Assembly (NCBI GenBank): GCA_031763025.1
Contig: JASSKH010000003.1
Span: 248,001-312,000, forward strand
Direction of reading: 5' to 3'
Source of the DNA: Macrocystis pyrifera
Taxonomy: Eukaryota > Sar > Phaeophyceae > Laminariales > Laminariaceae
DNA length: 64,000 bases
Part shown: positions 11,301 to 24,100 of the stretch, piece by piece
Layout of the letters: each line of letters opens with the position of its first letter
Position numbering within the stretch: the first letter of the stretch is position 1
The notes under the pieces: generated by a model
The model's database searches: none
Told to the model about the DNA's origin: nothing
What the model saw: only the letters and a program-made list of their open reading frames with translations
Position numbers and translations under genes: made by a program

Positions 11301-14300
11301 GTGGCGTACAGTAGCCGATCGTGGGGGAGTTGGTAGGCTTGTTACCTATATTGTCAGCTCTGCGCAGAAGAAGCCGCTATTTATGGTTTACTTGAGTGCC
11401 AAGGCTGTACACCGCTATTCATTTGGTTGTTAATAGGAGATTATTAGTAGGAGTGTAATGACTTTATCGTGTCGTCTTTCGGGGGGTCCTACTTGCGCAG
11501 TATAGTGAAACAACGTGTTGTAGAGCCATCTATGAATAGTATCAATGGCCTGTGCGCCTCAGAGTCGACACCGCGCTTTCACTGAAGTCGGTGATACTCC
11601 CTTCCGGTAGCCATAGTTGTTACCAAGAAATAGGTTGTGTTACACGTTGCTTGTCGTTATCGAAATTGGATGATTATATAGTGTGTATGTTTTGGGTACT
11701 CTTGCGGAAAGGGAACCAATAGCAGCAGCTAATTATCCACTAGCAGTAAAATAACAGTGCTCGACCGGCAGCAACCACCTTGACCGTGTCTCGTACGACG
11801 AACATGCTGCGTGGTTTTTTCTACTTGATTGTGTTTGATTGTGTGTGTGTTGCTTGGCAGGGGCTGAACATCTCCGTCACTGGCATCCCGAAGACGATCG
11901 ACAACGACCTCGACCTCATCGACCGCTCCTTCGGTTTTCTGACGGCTGTAGAGGTATGATAACGCCTCTTTGGCAATGCGCTACACTATACCAGTACTAC
12001 ATTGCATCACACTGCACTACATCGCAATACACCATACTACTGTACTCTACTCTACTCTACTCTACTCTACTCTACTCTACTCTACTCTACTCTACTCTAC
12101 TCTACTCTACTCTACTCTACTCTACTCTACTCTACTCTACTCTACTCTACTCTACTGTACTATACTCTACTGTACTCTACTGTACTGTACTCTACTGTAC
12201 TCTACTGTACTGTACTCTACTGTACTCTACTGTACTCTACTGTACTCTACTGTACTCTACTGTACTGAATGCACTGCACTGCACTGCACTGCACTGCACC
12301 ACTACACACGTTTTGCTCTTGTGCATACGTGTCGGTACGCTGGCGTGGGTGTGGCTTGCTTCATAATTGAACGGTAGCTGTCACATCGCTAGTGGCTTGA
12401 TAGTTGGCTGTCGAACATTGTTGCATGTTGGTAAATGACTATTCATTGCTGTTGAGGCCTATGACACGGTGGTGTAGTACTGTAAACGTAACGTTCCTGT
12501 TGTTTTATGTAGGAGTTACCTCCGATCCTCGCTGAAAATCTTTGCAATCGGCGGTGTCGCTCATCTGATCGCCCTGTACCCATCTTCCATCATACATGAG
12601 CCATTGTCAATAGTAAAATGTCCAGCGTCGTTCTCTCGTCGGGCCATCACCGTTCACATATTTCACATAACCCAACCCATCGCCCATGATTCTTCGCGTC
12701 TGACAGTCTGCTCAGGTGGCTATCCAGGCAGCTACCACAGAAGCCAAGTGCAACCTTCCCAACGGTATTGGCGTCGTCAAGGTAATATTTATACTAGTAA
12801 TAGTAATGGTATTCGTGCTATTAGCCGTACGCCTCGCGCTTGTAGAGTAATGCAGTATCGATGTTATATAGTGCCAATGCTATTATTTTCTATAGCGCCA
12901 TTGCCGAGGATTTTTTTTTTGTGAGTACAATTATTACGGTGCCATCGACGAGGTCGAGGGATGATAACTTTGACATAACACCATGAAACATTATTCACTG
13001 GGGTTTCATTATGCGGCACGAGGCGTTTTTTTTTGGGGCTGCATGGTTTATTGCATCCACTTTGAGTGAGTTAGGGAGTTTAGGTATGTTTAGGTTGGTA
13101 CGTACGTTAGGTATGTCGCCGCCGTGCCACATTGAGCGTGTTAAGCGTGTTCGATTATGTTGGTCGTCACTAACGCGTGCGTCTACTGAGTACGGATACT
13201 GAATACGAAATCTAACCAAGAACATCCACTTCTAGTGGTCTAAAGTATAGAGCGACCCGGCTAAGGAGGCAGCGAGGGACCCCCTCTGGGCGACATGCAC
13301 AGCAGCAGTACACAACGTCCACCTACAGTACTGTACGCCTCGGTTGTATCGGAACAAGGAGAAGGGTGCTGCTCATGCCACTACACTAGTAATAGCGATG
13401 GTGGTGGTGGTGGTGGCGTGATGTGGCCTCCGTACGTTAGGCATGTTGGGCTCTGCACTCCATGATATCATACAAGGTAAATGTGGACTGCTCGGCCCAT
13501 TTCGCTTGTCTGGCGCTCTGCGCATTTTGCTGTGCTGCCTCCGTGTGCTGCTGTTCTACCTGGTGTTTGGCGTGCTGGCTACTGTGGGGCTTGGCATTTG
13601 GGGTGCTGCCTGCTGCTCGGTGGTGCTTTTGTGGGCGGTGAATCAATGCGACAGCTGATGGGGCGGTCGGCGGGTTACATCGCCGCTTACGGTGAGTCGG
13701 AAGACAAGCGCAGCACAGCGACACACGCGTAACACAATAGTAGGGCCGCGCTTAGCAAGCGCGACACCGGAGTAAACTATGAATGTCGTATTATAGTTGA
13801 TTACCACTCTACCCCTGCCGATGCGGTCGAGTGCCCCCCGTTTAATTGAGTGTCCCGTTTCGGGCGACTTCCCCGCTATTGCTGATTGGCACGCTGCATT
13901 CGATTGAGCCCTTCGATTACGTTGCCTGAGTGAAACTGCTGTAGGTCGTTTGCGTGAGCTTATTAGTCAGGAAGCCTATGGGGGTATCATATCCCGTGTG
14001 ATGGCGCACCACGTCGCCCGCTGTTTTGTCTCTTTTGAGCGGGTGCTAATATGAGCATGCGGCGGTAATGGTCTGTCTAGGCGTACGTGCCCTTAAGGGA
14101 GCCTCCCCCCGCACCACGTTGTTGTTGTTATTTGTAACATTAATAGGCGTACAGTATATGGACATGTTGTCATGTTTTAAGATTAAATCCTTTGAAGTGC
14201 AATTTCGGGAACGAATGCCTCCGAATTAGAGTCTACATTTGGTGTGGAATAATTGCGTTAGTAAAAGAGGCTCAATCCGTTTGGTACCTACCGCAGTCCC

Positions 14301-17300
14301 GTCTAGGATTAGGGTTAGGGTTAGGGGTTAGGGGACAAACTGCTCATCATAGTAATTGAGGGCGTTCGTCCCCCAGACGGGGCTGCAGTCCTTGAAGGGT
14401 TGAGCTGGCAGCAGTATGAATATAGCCATCGTCGCTCTTGCTGTCAAGTTAAACGGAGATTGTTGACGTCGCCTTCCTTTTGGCCTTGATGTCGTGATAT
14501 CGTTCAACCCAGTCGTCGCACCGCTCGCCTCAAAACAGCGTCGTGTACAGTACAGCAGTGCTTTGACTGCAACGTCTGCTACAATATATATATATATATT
14601 GCCACTACAACTCAATGTTCCATATTGCTGCTACTGCTCTTATTGCTCTATAGCTCTGTTTTTGCTACAATCTATATTGTTACGTGCCAGGTATAAATCT
14701 TCAGCTCAATATTCGATATTTGCTGGTACAGCTCTATTGCTACAGCCCTGTTTCAGCGGGTGGTTTAGGGGCATACCATAGATAGCAGTGAAAACTTTTG
14801 GGCATAACTTATAGACCACGGTTGCGGTGTCTGTGTTCGACGTATTGCCAGCCACGATGGCGTCTGGAGACGTGGACCTGTGCCTGGTGCCGGAGTCGCC
14901 AATCGTGCTCGAGGGGCCCAATGGCTGCATACCGCACCTCATGAAGAGGGTGAGACCACAAAACGAGCAATGTTATACATGTCTCTTAACCTATAGTACT
15001 GTTACTGCAACCTGCTCTGTTTGAGTTTGTTCCTCCTGTGTTGCTTTTTCGAGGTGTTTTCAATGCACGTCGGAATGTCGCAATACTACAGACTACAGAG
15101 TGCGGTACCCGGGGGTCTTGTTCCAGGCCACTTGGGATGCCCGACAACATCGCATCCTACCAAGTCGGCGCAAGCGAATGCCGCGCGCTCGTTCTTGTCT
15201 CACAATTGTCATGATATATTGTCCTTATCATAGCCTCGCGATTGTGGGTGGTCGATTGCGAATCGATCTACAGAGTAGCGCACGTGGCACCTTATGTACC
15301 GAGTGTCACGACCTTCACTTTCAGAAAACTCTTGTTGTGAACACATAGTTTAAATGCGTGTAGTATTACGTATAGTCTTGTTTCTTGAGTATTGGACCAG
15401 GCATCGCAGCCCCGGCTAGTCATCCCCCTCGACCTTTTGTCACGCTTCCGTAATATCTGCAGCCGTTGCTCGATAAGATGTGCTCTGACTATGGTACTCG
15501 CAGACTAGACTCTACTTGGAGTACAACCAAATTGTTGTGTTGTCGTGTTCCACGGCTACTACTCGTAGACCATTATTGGAGTGCAGTACCTTGACGCCTA
15601 ACACGGTTCCGTTTGGTTTGTTTCGTGCCCAGGTGGAAGAAAAGGGCTACGCTGTTGTCGTGGTGGCGGAAGGAGCCGGTGAGGAGCTCTTGGGCGAAAA
15701 TACCACTAAGGACGCCAGCGGGTGAGTCTTAGCAGCTGTTGCTCTTGCTCTTGCTCTTGTTGGTCTTGGTGGTGGTGGTGGCGGTGGTGGCTGTGGTGGT
15801 TGTTTTTTTAGGTGTCATGTCGTATGATAGTAATAGTGGTCGATCGTTGTGTCACCTCTTGGCGGAGAGCAAGGAAGATGGACTTGAGTCGAGTATCAAA
15901 ATATCTACTGGTACGTGTCAAGGTCAATCACAGCAGTCAAGGACCTATGACACTTCCAAGCAATACGTTGCAGCTTGAGGTGCTGAATGCTGACTTCCAT
16001 GGACGGGCATCGGTATGTCGATAGCTGCCGCGGGCGTCTTCGCCTGCATTTATGATGCCTGGTATTCTATGTCTCAACTGTTGATACGTTTTCCTGAACT
16101 ATTAATCTAGTGTTCTTGCCTCCAACTACTGTAGTTGTCACTGTTAAGTCAGGAGGGGGGGGGGGGGGCGTACTCATTTGCTGCTTGCCTTAGTCATTTG
16201 ACCATTGACCACGCATCCTTTTCGAGACGGAGCACCGTTCCTACTCCTAATAGAGACACCTCCAACAATTGGGCGCTCATTACGTCGTTTCCATATATTA
16301 CATAGAAACTTTTTGCTAATCTTATCCCCTTCCTGTTTGGCCTCTTGTGGCCACCATCTATCTCCTAGGATAGCGATCGTTTTCTCGCTGCTATTCATTG
16401 TATCAAACTCAGTCAGGGGAGAGGGGGGGGCTTCGAAATCATCCATGGTCCCGTTTTTTTCAAACAAGCCTACATTTCGCGCCGGCTACAAGAATATTTT
16501 TTCATGCCGTCAGAGGCCTGGACCAGAATCAGACCCCGGTTTATTACATTGCTTGCTAAATTTCATCGAGTTTCAGCTTAATATCGCAACCAGATCACAC
16601 ACGTGATATTTCAGCCGAGAGGCGGTCTCTGGTGATGTCCCCTTACGGCCCCATGGCAGCAGTAGAAGGTACGAGTGTGATGAGCGTCCTTGGGTATGAC
16701 TGCTCTGAAATATTTGTGTTTTTTTTTTGGTGGTCTGTGTGGAAAGTTGTAGCCGGGGCCTTGCCATGGCCCAAATTGGTGTGCGACCAACCCAATTTGT
16801 GTCCTCTCCAGCCTCCAGAATCCAGGATATTTTGGAGAAATCGCCGCGTTCGTCAAGCCAGCTACCACCGACGTGTCTCATCACGTAGGCTCATAGATGT
16901 TGTCGAGATAGCGCGGTCCGCGTGCCCGAGCGTGGTTGTATGGCTAGCTAGCTACAGTAGGTGTTTCGGTGTGTTGAGTGGCGTTTCGTCGAAAGTTCAA
17001 GTTAGACGTAGGGCACAACGAGTCGATCCCATGACAACCTCCACACCATGGAATTTCTTTTTATCATCTCCGTGACACCGACCGCGCCCATATGCATGTT
17101 GTGCGAGAGGGGGCGGGGTGCTGAAATCAGCGCCGCGTAGTGGTTCGATAGGCGTATTTCTGAGCTATTTAATTGAAGTTTGGTTGTACGTGTGACATGC
17201 GGTCCAAAATATTCCCCTCGTTTGGACTGATGGGTAACCCTCCTTCGTACCGGCACCACACCGTACCGAGCGCCCAACTCCTGGGGAGCTGACCTTCGGA

Positions 17301-20300
17301 AGATAGATGCCTGTTGTCCTGATTCAGCAGATTGGATGGTTCGCTGATAAGGCCACTTGATGAACGCGGAGACTTTTTTTATTTCCGTGTACCTATGTAC
17401 CATGGATAACCCTAAACGTGGAAGTGAACCTTTCTTGTATTTACGTGCAAAATGTACTGGTACTCGTGTGTGCAGGGTACCACCATAGCAGTGCCTTGAA
17501 AAATAGTTCTTGTTTCGTACCTGGTAGATCGGTTTACTTTCTTTTATTTAGTTTTTTTGCATCAGTGCGAAAATCGCAACGATTTATTAACAGAGATTTT
17601 CACGAACCGAAACAAAAGATAAGCGCGCTTCTTGTATGCAGACCTCTTACCAAGACAAGTCAGTCCCTCCTTCATAGCACTGCCTCAAGAGAATACTACT
17701 ACCGTTGTATCAACTATCGTTATTTGCTGTCCCATATATCAACTATCAACTTGTTCAATTAATGTTTTTGAAGCTGGCTCACCTGTCAAGTTTTGTTGCT
17801 GCTGTCTCCATTTTAGGAACAAGCGGCTGCCGGCGATCGGCAACTTCATGAAGTCGGCCATCGAGAACGCCTATGCCAAGATTGACACGGTTTGCAACGT
17901 GAAGTACATCGACCCGTCCTACATGATCAGGTGATTATATCGCCATGACGTGATATCGTGGGTATAGCAGGAGTTATACCTGGTACATGATATGGCGGCT
18001 ATAGCAGCAGTTATACATGATATTACGTTGGACATAGCAGCAGTTGGACATGTACATGATAATACGTTGGACATATGACATATGAAGAGCTTTGGGTATG
18101 CATGATACTACGGTGGGCGTAACTAAAGCACTCGGAGAGTTGCGGGCTCAATCGAACGATAATTTGACCACCGCGCGCCTGACACCTATTGCCCTCGGCC
18201 CGGGTCGCGAGTTGTTTGGCGGGGTATTGGCAGAGAGAACGCAAAGACCAGGGGGCAAGACCTCAAGCTGTCTGCTCAACCTACAGAAGTACAGTAGTGC
18301 CGACACCTATTAATAATAATAGTACGATATTTCTATGAATAATAGGTTGACCTCGTGTTGATAGTCCTTGGACGGGTTTGCTCCCACATTGATAGTCCTT
18401 GCTGATCCACCGATATGCTGTTTCGTTTTTGTTATTCTAGCTGTTTCCAGCCACGCACGGTAATGCGGAGGGGGGAGGAATGCCCGCCTTGTGACCCCGG
18501 ATCTGACTTGCGCCTACGAGTGTTCATACAAGGGGGCCGGAAAAGTATTTACTGTACTGTAGAGCAAATGCAATACCTCTGGTGGATGGGATGGGTGAAC
18601 AACAAGAGCTTAGCTGGTGCACTTGACCGTTTTACGTTCTCGACACGCCCTTTACCCGTCCAGACCCGACTATTCGTTCGTCAATGAATCCATACGCTAG
18701 CACCTGCTGCTCTAGCCTTTGCGCTATTGTTTCGCGTGTCCCTCTATTTCGTTCGTTCCGTGTTATTTGACTCATTACTGTGCCCATGGACACCTACTGA
18801 CACGCCTGGTATTACACGTACGGCTGTATCTTTTGTACCTAAGGTAGTGAGATGTTTCACCTACTGATGTACCTACTGCACCTACTGCTGCCTGCTACTG
18901 TAGGTCCGTAGCGGCAACAGCTTTCGACCAGATTTACTGCATGCAACTGGCGCAGAATGCGGTGCATGGAGCCATGGCGGGCTACACCGCGTTTAGCGCA
19001 GGAGTGGTCAACAACAGGACGGTGAGCACCTAGGACTCCGAAAACGCACAAGGTTGTTTCTTGGCTGTACGCAATGTGGCATGGGATGGGGTGGGTGGGG
19101 TCGGATGGAGTGGGGTGAAATATGAGGGTATGGGATGGGGTAGGGTGAGGTTGGACCCTAACCCTGATGAAGTTGCCCTGTGTGAAGAACGATCCTATTA
19201 ATACTGTAGAGGTGAAGTGTCCCATGTATTTCTATTTTTCGTTCGGTCAGATACAAAAATGGGAGGAATGGGCATCAAGCAGAGAGTATTGCCGCTTCTG
19301 TTTCTGTTGTAACATCGCGTCGTACGTTAATTCGTATATAGTTTGGGATCAATGAGACCTCCTGCTGCGACCAGCCGGAGACTCTCACCCAGGGTTACTA
19401 CTCCCCGCGTTGGTTGTCTGGCAATCAACGCGGCACATCGTCGCAGAGAGTAGGTACCACGGTAAAATAAACACTAACAAAACTGATGTCGTTGTCGACG
19501 GTACACCTCGCTACCAACGATGGGCGGGCGGGATGGTCTGTTTTTTCCTAGCCTCTTTTTACTTTGTCGTGCTGTTGTAGAGCTGCGATATCGCTCACGG
19601 AGTGATACTCAATCACTGTCTCCCCGTACAACAAGGAGGCTTTCCCGAAAAGGGATCCACCCTGCTGGCGTCCCCTCTTTTCTGGTCCAGATTACTGTTG
19701 TAACATCGCGTCGTACGTTAATTCGTATATAGTTTGGGATCAATGAGGCCTCTCTGTGCTGCGGCATGAGATCACACCCCATACTTGTTGACCCTTCTCT
19801 TATCCCAATGTCGTCGCTCGTTTGATGCGTATCCTTTTTGCGGATGCCTTCTATTCCTTATTGTCCCCAAACTTGTAGCCTAGTTGATTAGGGGTTCTGC
19901 TACCGTTGGTTGTCCCGTGGGAACGTCGTGTACGATTTTCTAGACCACTTCGACGGTGATACGCACTGAGGTATGCGACCGCGGTGTGATACACCCGGAA
20001 CGCGTTTACCTGGTTGTCGGCACGCAGTGTTGTAGCGTGTCTCCGTGCGGTTCTTCCGGAACTACCCTTCGCTTATGTCGTGCTTGAGGGGCGACAAAGG
20101 CGGAGCGTTTATGTAGGTGGTCTCTCACACTATATTTTCTCAGATACCGCAGCCCGCCCCCCACCGTAGTTACCATACGCTTTCGTCTAATGAAGCACGC
20201 ATAACGTCTGCCACAGTCGGCATGTTTTCTACGTTTCGCTTGGTCCTCGCCCCCTCATCCCTTTTGTTCCTCGACTTTCAGATTTGGGGAAAATGGGAAC

Positions 20301-21104
20301 GAGAAACCTACTTCTCGGTGCCTCCGTGATAGGGTCACGAGCCATACGCTGGCAGATCCTACCACGCTTGATACGGCACGATGTAGAATTATGTTTGTTA
20401 TAGCAGGCAATTACAGGCACCTTAGATACGGTGCACCACTCACTACCGTGGTTGCGATGTACTTGAAGCTAACGTAGGTTCGATGCGACTGTGACCAGAC
20501 GCACCCGCCGAGAGACATGGCGGACGTAAAGGCAATCAATTGCAACGACACTTCGGATTGACGGTCTATGAATATCAGTAGTATGATATATATACACCCT
20601 GCTGGTGTCCCCTCTTTTCTGGTCCAGATTTCTTACCGTAACTTGATATAGGTCGAGGCCGTTTGTATCCAGTAAAACTTTGGAATCTTGAACCGTTTGG
20701 CATGAAACGGTAGGTATACCGTGACCAAAAACTCTCATCACCTGCTTTTGTTTGTTGAGCCTTGAGCTGACTTCTACCGTCAATCGGCGTAAACATCGCC
20801 GGTATCCCGTTTTTTGGCGATTTCGGCAGGTGACGGACACGTTTGGACTTTGCTTTTAGACGGCCCCAGTAAACTGTTGCGGAACTGAACACTGAACATG
20901 GCCCGTGCGTTACTTTGTTGGCGAATGTTTTGGCAGGTGTTCATCCCCATCACGGAACTAGTGGAGAACTCGCCGAGGTGCCTCAACATGCACGGTCGCA
21001 CGTGGGAGCGCGTCCTGACCATCACCCGTCAGCCCAACACCGTGGAGAGTCGTAACGACTCACACCGCGCTGCCATGGAGCTATTGAGTATTGAATCGTC
21101 ATAG
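8256..21104 (+). CDS. PFK: ATP-dependent 6-phosphofructokinase, 12 exons, N terminus missing
   Basis: Phosphorylates fructose 6-phosphate to fructose 1,6-bisphosphate, the committed step of glycolysis. Exons: 8256-8392, 8962-9074, 9711-9768, 10754-10831, 11861-11953, 12716-12781, 13655-13691, 14852-14949, 15633-15721, 17817-17930, 18904-19021 and 20937-21104 (TAG). All junctions keep frame and give 388 residues. Family motifs appear in order: [58 protein letters not shown] (catalytic Asp), [41 protein letters not shown] and GRTWERVL. Gly in GGDGT together with Lys in PKTIDND is the signature of plant/alga-type ATP-using enzymes; pyrophosphate-dependent ones carry GGDD. Roughly 100 N-terminal residues expected for the family are not found. 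Targeting (cytosol or plastid) cannot be judged. Introns of 0.6-2.1 kb hold repeats listed separately. Confidence 0.93.
8463..8575. mobile_element. MITE copy 1 (~113 bp, terminal inverted repeats)
   Basis: The left end GGGGGACCATAGTAAATAGG and the right end CTACTTACTATGGCCCCCC are imperfect inverted complements. Related copies lie at 51255-51367 and 63109-63216. There is no coding capacity. It sits in PFK intron 1. Confidence 0.75.
8962..9074 (+). CDS. PFK: PFK second recognised exon
   Basis: The acceptor GTGACAG and donor CTCGG|GTAAGG frame [11 protein letters not shown] through HQPGSVLG. Joined to the next exon it gives [13 protein letters not shown], the continuous motif of the family. 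This exon is too short to show as an ORF of 60 codons. Confidence 0.88.
10119..10150 (+). repeat. Short TTAGGG-type tract
   Basis: GGGTTAGGGTTAGGGTTAGC is followed by one more GTTAGGG: about four telomere-like hexamers inside a PFK intron. A second tract of this kind is at 14305-14335. Confidence 0.7.
12036..12268 (+). repeat. TACTC/TACTG pentanucleotide microsatellite
   Basis: The first ~120 bases are a pure CTCTA array; further right CTGTA variants alternate and the tract ends in GCACT pentamers (12267-12300). Long open frames in all three forward frames are artefacts of a repeat without stop codons. It lies in PFK intron 5, about 80 bases after exon 5. Confidence 0.95.
13655..13691 (+). 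CDS. PFK: PFK 37-base microexon
   Basis: It reads [12 protein letters not shown] and ends in phase 1 before GGTGAGTC. With VVK before and TMASGDVDL after, it restores the conserved substrate-binding MGR region. The exon is recognisable only through the family motif. Confidence 0.85.
14305..14335 (+). repeat. Short TTAGGG-type tract
   Basis: AGGATTAGGGTTAGGGTTAG is followed by GGGTTAGGGG. It is an intronic telomere-like tract in the same orientation as the one at 10119. Confidence 0.7.
16153..16467 (-). pseudogene. ORF relic shared with 6418-6774, copy 2
   Basis: It starts at a poly-G run like copy 1 and shares CATTTGACCATTGACC, TTTCGAGACGGAGCACCGTT and TGTGGCCACCATCTATCTCC. On the minus strand the frame [20 protein letters not shown] and GDK is preserved. 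The longer open frame here (97 codons) continues into [17 protein letters not shown]. It may be closer to the ancestral protein than copy 1. It lies in PFK intron 9, antisense to the gene. Confidence 0.5.
19305..19746. repeat. Direct-repeat-flanked segment in PFK intron 11
   Basis: A ~48-base sequence beginning TTGTAACATCGCGTCGTACG and ending TTTGGGATCAATGAG occurs at about 19308 and again at about 19697, flanking ~340 bases. Just before the second copy the minus strand reads [20 protein letters not shown] and continues through [16 protein letters not shown]. This protein-like segment ends near 19545. Confidence 0.55.
20469..20840 (-). pseudogene. Transposon-like ORF relic antisense in PFK intron 11
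   Basis: The open frame of 123 codons has ordinary protein composition and includes the segment [12 protein letters not shown], also present (as [12 protein letters not shown]) near 19680 on the same strand. The shared DNA word is CCCTCTTTTCTGGTCCAGAT. I do not recognise the protein. The arrangement suggests two damaged pieces of one mobile-element protein. Confidence 0.4.
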
Positions 21105-24100
21105 TCCGTCTTGTCCACAGCCCATCGCGCATTCGCGGCATTTTCTACGTACAGTAGTACGTAGTATCGTATTCATACAGTACTGTTGTTGTACGATTGT
21201 GGTACGGAAATATATGGGAGTGCGAGGCGACCATCTTGCCTTGCGCTAGGCTCGACGATTCCAGCTCGGGTGCACCATGGAGCGACGGGCCAGGACCGAC
21301 GCGTAACTCCCATGGTACGGCACGCAAGCGTGGTTCGGGACCATTCACACCCGCAGTGTCGGTTGATGATTGTGTCTTTGGGCAGGGTCGGTTAAGGGCT
21401 GGGTATTGGGCAGGGCCGATCGGTGGTCGGACCTTCGGAATGCTCCGCCAAGTGAATGAGAGATTGGGTAGAAAAAAACAAACGTTGAGTGCATACACCC
21501 TTTGTGTGGTACAGGGAGAAGGGCGACCTTTTTTTTTGTCGATCTGAATAGTGTACCAGTATACCTGGTACACAGCAGTAGTGCGAACAATGTCGACGCT
21601 GCGACTATTGTTGGCTTCTCCAGAATGCACCTTGGAATTGTGATTTTGACGTTATGTTGGGAATAGCACTGCTGTCTTCCGCGGCCAGTTAGTTGTCGAT
21701 TCCTCTCGCCTGTATCAATCAATATACGCGAATACACTATCAATATTATCAGTGCAGAGTACAGAGTCGAGTGAGAAGTACAGGTTGCTCGGGCTGATGT
21801 TTGATATTTTCCTGTGTTACTACTACTACGGTTACTAGTACTAGTACAGCACTAGTACAGCAGCAGTACAGCAGTAGTACAGCAGTAGTACCACTAGGTA
21901 CTTACGGTGGGTGGTTATATGAGGATGCCTCAGAGATGGGCGATGGTTGTGGCAGGCGGGGGTGACATCCATAGGTTGATTGACTATGCTCCCGACGTCG
22001 ACAACGATACACACCATGTTTTTGTATATTGTGCGGTACGCCATCATTGTGGACGCCTTTGTACTTTGTATCGGTACTTTCGACCAACAAATCCCTGCAG
22101 CGGGCATGACTGCATCATTATACTCAAGCGTAGTGTTGCATACCTGGTATACAGCAGTATCAATAGTATCGGCACTTTCGATGGATGCTCCCTTCGTCGG
22201 GCATGGTCACTACTAATACTGGCACTACTCTTCACTCACACTGACGCATTTTACTCAGCCCTACACTACACTACGCTACACAAGTACGTCATAACAACTC
22301 TCCCAAATGGTTTTCATGGACGTCATGTAGAAGGCTGGATATACAGTAGTTTGGAGGAACTGCTCTACTACAGTAGTAAGTGGCAGCTTTAGAAGCCGCA
22401 GCAAATAGCAGACAGCAAAGCGATCCAATCGTACGCGAAGAACGATACACATCATACAAAGACAGCAGGGCGAACAGAAAAGAATGCGGCAAGGCGAGAG
22501 ATACGTCGCGGAGGGCTGTCGTCTTGTGGAGAAGAAAAAGCCGAAAACTAAAAAAAAAAAACGGTTGGTTGTCACTGGCTTTGTTCGGCCTTTTTGTTTG
22601 CAGTATGTACGGTAGCACTTGTGTAGCTGCTGCAAATTTTCACTCTACCCCAAAATGCACCTGACCTCTGCAGTAGTATATGCTGCTGCTATTTTTCGCT
22701 CCTACCCCAAATCAATGCACATGTTACGGTTTCTGGCTAACGTGTTGCGAACGTATCGTTCCTGTTTTTTGGCCGCTTTTCTAAGCTCGACCAATCCCCG
22801 AAATTTCCATACCTCCGTCCAAGCTTGTATTAGATGGCAACACCTAGGGAACAGCAGGCCAACGCTTGCCCTGCTCTACAATAAAAAATACGGTTGATTA
22901 TCACTTTTGCTTCATTCGGATTGGCAGTTCCCAACCACTCTAATAACCTTAAGGCGCCGACCACCACCACTCCGATCGTCATACAAGCACGTACGGGTAT
23001 TTAGGTGCGCGGTTGTCGACGCTGAAATCGATGGCGTCGGTGGCGAACGAAACATATTGCCCAATTTTGATGATATTTCGTCGCTGCTGCTACGGATGTG
23101 TGCTTCACTTGCATCCAGAAGTAACTGTTGGGGCTTTGAAGTGACCAGGTCACCTGATTTTGGCCGCTTTCCTACCTTCAAGTCGGAAAAATCCAAGAAA
23201 AACAAAAGCCTCCACCAACCTTAAAAGTGAACACCAAGGGAACAGCACGGCAACGCATATCATTGGTCCTGCATTACAGTTAATACAAGGCTGAATAGTA
23301 GCTACTGGATTTGGTCAGCGATAAATGCGTACTCTAGCCCGGCAAGCTTTTCACTGGTCAACCAGTAAATCTCCAGAACAACAAAATTCCCTTCATCAGC
23401 TAGTGCCGTGGTGCGTGCAGCGCAAAGCCAAATACAATGAGAATTATCCGAATTTGTTTTGAACTGATGGAGGCGTTCGCGTCAACAAGTAAATATTCCT
23501 CAACGAGCCCCTCTTATCCCTGAGCACACGTATATAGCTCTCTACAGTAGTACGTAAAAAGTCGTAGCAGTATGTGTGTCAAAGCTATCAGATGTCATCA
23601 GAAGCCATCGCGGCACGTAACAGTAATAGCGGTAACGGTACCGCGGTTTCGGAAATGTTGCCAGGAAAGTCAAAACCAACGCCCCCGACCAACAAAAAAA
23701 AAGCAGGGCTACGTACGCACTGAAAGCGTGAAGGCAGTGCGAGACGAAACGGCAGCAAAAATTGAAGCAAGAAAGCTGAAAACTACACGCGTAAACCACA
23801 CGCGGTCGCGCCGATGAGTCACCGTTAATACCCTGCCCAACACTACAGTTCTGCCCTCGTGCTTGTGCCCGCGAGTTATACCCGCCCACTCGACGATACG
23901 ACCTCTCGTACAGAGATAAAACAAGAAAAAATGGAAACTGCGGGCACCTTTTGTCTTTCTCGTGAGGACCTTGGACGACGTCATACGCCATCCGTATTTT
24001 AGACCAATCAACTAGTTCCTTGCTAATACAGTAGACCAATAGAGAAATTGGGAGCACTTTTCCCTTTCTCCATCCGAGTTTTTTTCGACCAATCAAAATG

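Noticed and set aside
11839..12377. Open frames of 88-175 codons over the TACTC array, all on the plus strand
   Set aside because: They are produced by a pentanucleotide repeat without stop codons; all three frames are open at once.
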